A DNA stretch of 7,065 bases from contig CAAGFS010000075.1 of assembly GCA_900769205.1 (NCBI GenBank), positions 1 through 7,065 on the forward strand, in the 5' to 3' direction. The position numbers and the translations under genes were made by a program. Numbering within the stretch: the stretch's first letter is position 1; each line of letters begins with the position of its first letter. Shown here piece by piece: positions 6,018-7,065 of the stretch. Under the pieces are notes generated by a model. That model was not told the DNA's origin. It saw only the letters and a list, made by a program, of their open reading frames with translations, and did no database searches. Source of the stretch: Clostridia bacterium (GTDB lineage Bacteria; Bacillota; Clostridia; Christensenellales; CAG-917).

Positions 6018-6081
6018 ATTGAAAAACAAGCGTATAGATTTTTTGTCTATTGAAAAACGCGCTTTGAGAAGCAAGTTTTCA
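6018..6081. repeat. Repeat-rich spacer between ddh and the HAD gene
   Basis: ATTGAAAAAC occurs twice as a direct repeat (6018-6027 and 6049-6058). Between the copies ATAGA (6034-6038) and TCTAT (6046-6050) can pair around a T6G loop. The second copy can also pair with GTTTTCA at 6075-6081, giving an imperfect hairpin soon after the ddh stop. None has a clean U-run, so these are at best weak terminators or processing sites. The rest of the 5969-6089 spacer holds only the weak HAD ribosome-binding site. Confidence 0.4.
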
Positions 6082-6089
6082 GACATATT

Positions 6090-7052
6090 TTAGATAAATC
6101 TTTTCACGTTGTCAATCCATTCGCCCTCCAAAAGGTCTGAAACGGGCACGTCAAGCACGGTTTTCACACCGCGCTCTCCCCTTTGATACGCTCTTGCGCA
6201 CGCCTTTGCGTAGCTCACGAGCACGCCTGCCGTAAAATCGGGGTTGGATTGCAGTTTCAAACAGAACTCCAGTTTGCAGTTTTTGCAGTTGGAAAAGCCG
6301 TTTTGAAGCACGAAACCGCCGTGTGGCATTGCAGAATGTTCCCTTTCCATCTCTTTTTGCGATATGAAATGCACGTCCGTGTCGTATTGCGCAAAATAGT
6401 ACGGCATATTCTTTATGGTTTTTTCAATCAGTTCTTTGTCGGCACCTTCTTTCGCAACGACAAAACACTCTCTTTTGTGTTTGTCGCGCTCGATCAATTC
6501 CCCGCAAAACCCGTTGCGCACGGCGTTTATCGCACTTTCCTTTGGAATGGTATATTGAACCGCGTTTTCAACGCCTTCTATACGTCGCACCGCCTCGCCG
6601 TGTCCTTGCGAAACGCCTTTACCCCAAAAGGTCTGCGGACTTCCCGACTGCGTTAGGGACGAAAACAGCGCGCGCATGAGTGAAAACAGCCCGGGGTCCC
6701 ACCCGATTGCGATATAACTCAACTTGTCCATCACCTTTTTGCGCATATAATATGCATATTCCGCCATTTTAGCGTGGGTGTCGAAGGAATCGACGGTGCA
6801 AAATCTGTTTGCAAGTTTCTTTTGCACGTCCTGCAAATCGTTTGCGGAGCCGACGCACACGCAAAGCACGTCTATCTTGTTTTCAAAAGAGAAAACATCC
6901 GCAAAATCGTAAACCGGCGTGCCGTATTCGCTTTTCACTTTGCTCGCGTCCCGCCTCGTGAATATCCCGACGAGTTGAATATCGCGATCCGCAAGCGCAA
7001 ACTTTTCACAACCTTTGCCCAAATTTCCGTAGCCCACTATCCCAAGTTTCAT
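6090..7052 (-). CDS. ddh: meso-Diaminopimelate D-dehydrogenase
   Basis: Cytoplasmic NADPH-dependent enzyme that reductively aminates L-tetrahydrodipicolinate to meso-2,6-diaminopimelate in one step. This is the dehydrogenase branch of lysine biosynthesis and also supplies meso-DAP for peptidoglycan. The product is 320 aa, the same length as the well-known Corynebacterium enzyme, and matches its landmark blocks: the N-terminal Rossmann loop IVGYGNLGKG at 5-14; FTRR at 31-34; CVGSAND at 66-72; GWDPGLFS at 117-124; FWGKGVSQGHGEAVRRI at 142-158; a KHKRECFVVA block at 191-200; MPHGG at 242-246; and NPDFTA at 270-275. W118, D119, H151, H244 and N270 fall in blocks that bind substrate in known structures. 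The start is supported by AAGGAG at 7058-7063 with a 5-nt spacer. Transcription comes from beyond the right edge and may continue into the HAD gene. The presence of ddh implies a meso-DAP cell wall, but does not exclude a parallel DapF route elsewhere. Confidence 0.96.
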   Translation of the reverse strand: MKLGIVGYGNLGKGCEKFALADRDIQLVGIFTRRDASKVKSEYGTPVYDFADVFSFENKIDVLCVCVGSANDLQDVQKKLANRFCTVDSFDTHAKMAEYAYYMRKKVMDKLSYIAIGWDPGLFSLMRALFSSLTQSGSPQTFWGKGVSQGHGEAVRRIEGVENAVQYTIPKESAINAVRNGFCGELIERDKHKRECFVVAKEGADKELIEKTIKNMPYYFAQYDTDVHFISQKEMEREHSAMPHGGFVLQNGFSNCKNCKLEFCLKLQSNPDFTAGVLVSYAKACARAYQRGERGVKTVLDVPVSDLLEGEWIDNVKRFI

Positions 7053-7065
7053 ATATACTCCTTCA

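Noticed and set aside
5969..6019. Longer HAD protein starting at 6019
   Set aside because: No ribosome-binding site precedes this ATG, and the extra 17 basic residues are absent from the normal HAD N-terminus, where the DxD motif lies about ten residues in.
6183..6656. 157-codon plus-strand frame opposite ddh
   Set aside because: Antisense to conserved Ddh blocks, Phe/His/Arg-rich, no ribosome-binding site; a shadow.
1..7065. Mobile element, CRISPR array, defence island or other novel system
   Set aside because: No transposase, integrase, direct-repeat array, tRNA-flanked insertion or defence-type domain is visible. The recognised genes are housekeeping and envelope functions.

Overview
The window is a stretch of ordinary bacterial chromosome. 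It holds four complete minus-strand genes, one complete plus-strand gene, and the 5' part of a fifth minus-strand gene that runs off the left edge. AAGGAG-type ribosome-binding sites, AT-rich intergenic spacers, a sigma-70-type promoter, the Clostridia-like wording of the ValRS N-terminus and a meso-diaminopimelate dehydrogenase together suggest a Gram-positive relative of Bacillota/Clostridia, probably an uncultured lineage. This placement is an inference from motifs. TGG encodes Trp and TGA ends three genes, so the standard bacterial code applies.

Layout from left to right: (1) 1-359, minus, the first 119 codons of an unrecognised membrane protein. (2) 511-3132, minus, valS, a complete valyl-tRNA synthetase. 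(3) 3292-4005, minus, a PgsA-type CDP-alcohol phosphatidyltransferase. (4) 4006-4155, an AT-rich divergent control region with a strong minus-strand promoter. (5) 4156-5163, plus, a diacylglycerol/lipid-kinase-family protein with an unusual polar insertion. (6) 5164-5317, an AT-rich spacer with imperfect tandem A/T-tract repeats that ends in a strong bidirectional terminator. (7) 5318-5968, minus, a HAD phosphatase. (8) 6090-7052, minus, ddh, meso-DAP dehydrogenase. No gene-free stretch is longer than 160 bases.

Functional themes are cell envelope and translation. PgsA makes phosphatidylglycerol-phosphate for the membrane, and the divergently transcribed lipid kinase may salvage diacylglycerol into the same phospholipid pool. 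Ddh makes meso-diaminopimelate for peptidoglycan and lysine. ValS charges tRNA-Val. The HAD enzyme is probably a small-metabolite phosphatase.

I found no mobile element, CRISPR array, tRNA, rRNA, toxin-antitoxin pair or defence system. The points worth a second look are small: the kinase insertion, the structured leader in front of valS (which is not a T-box), a triplicated TGTGCG motif around the pgsA promoter, a recurring intergenic 9-mer, a two-codon minigene in front of the left-edge gene, and the A/T-tract repeat spacer.
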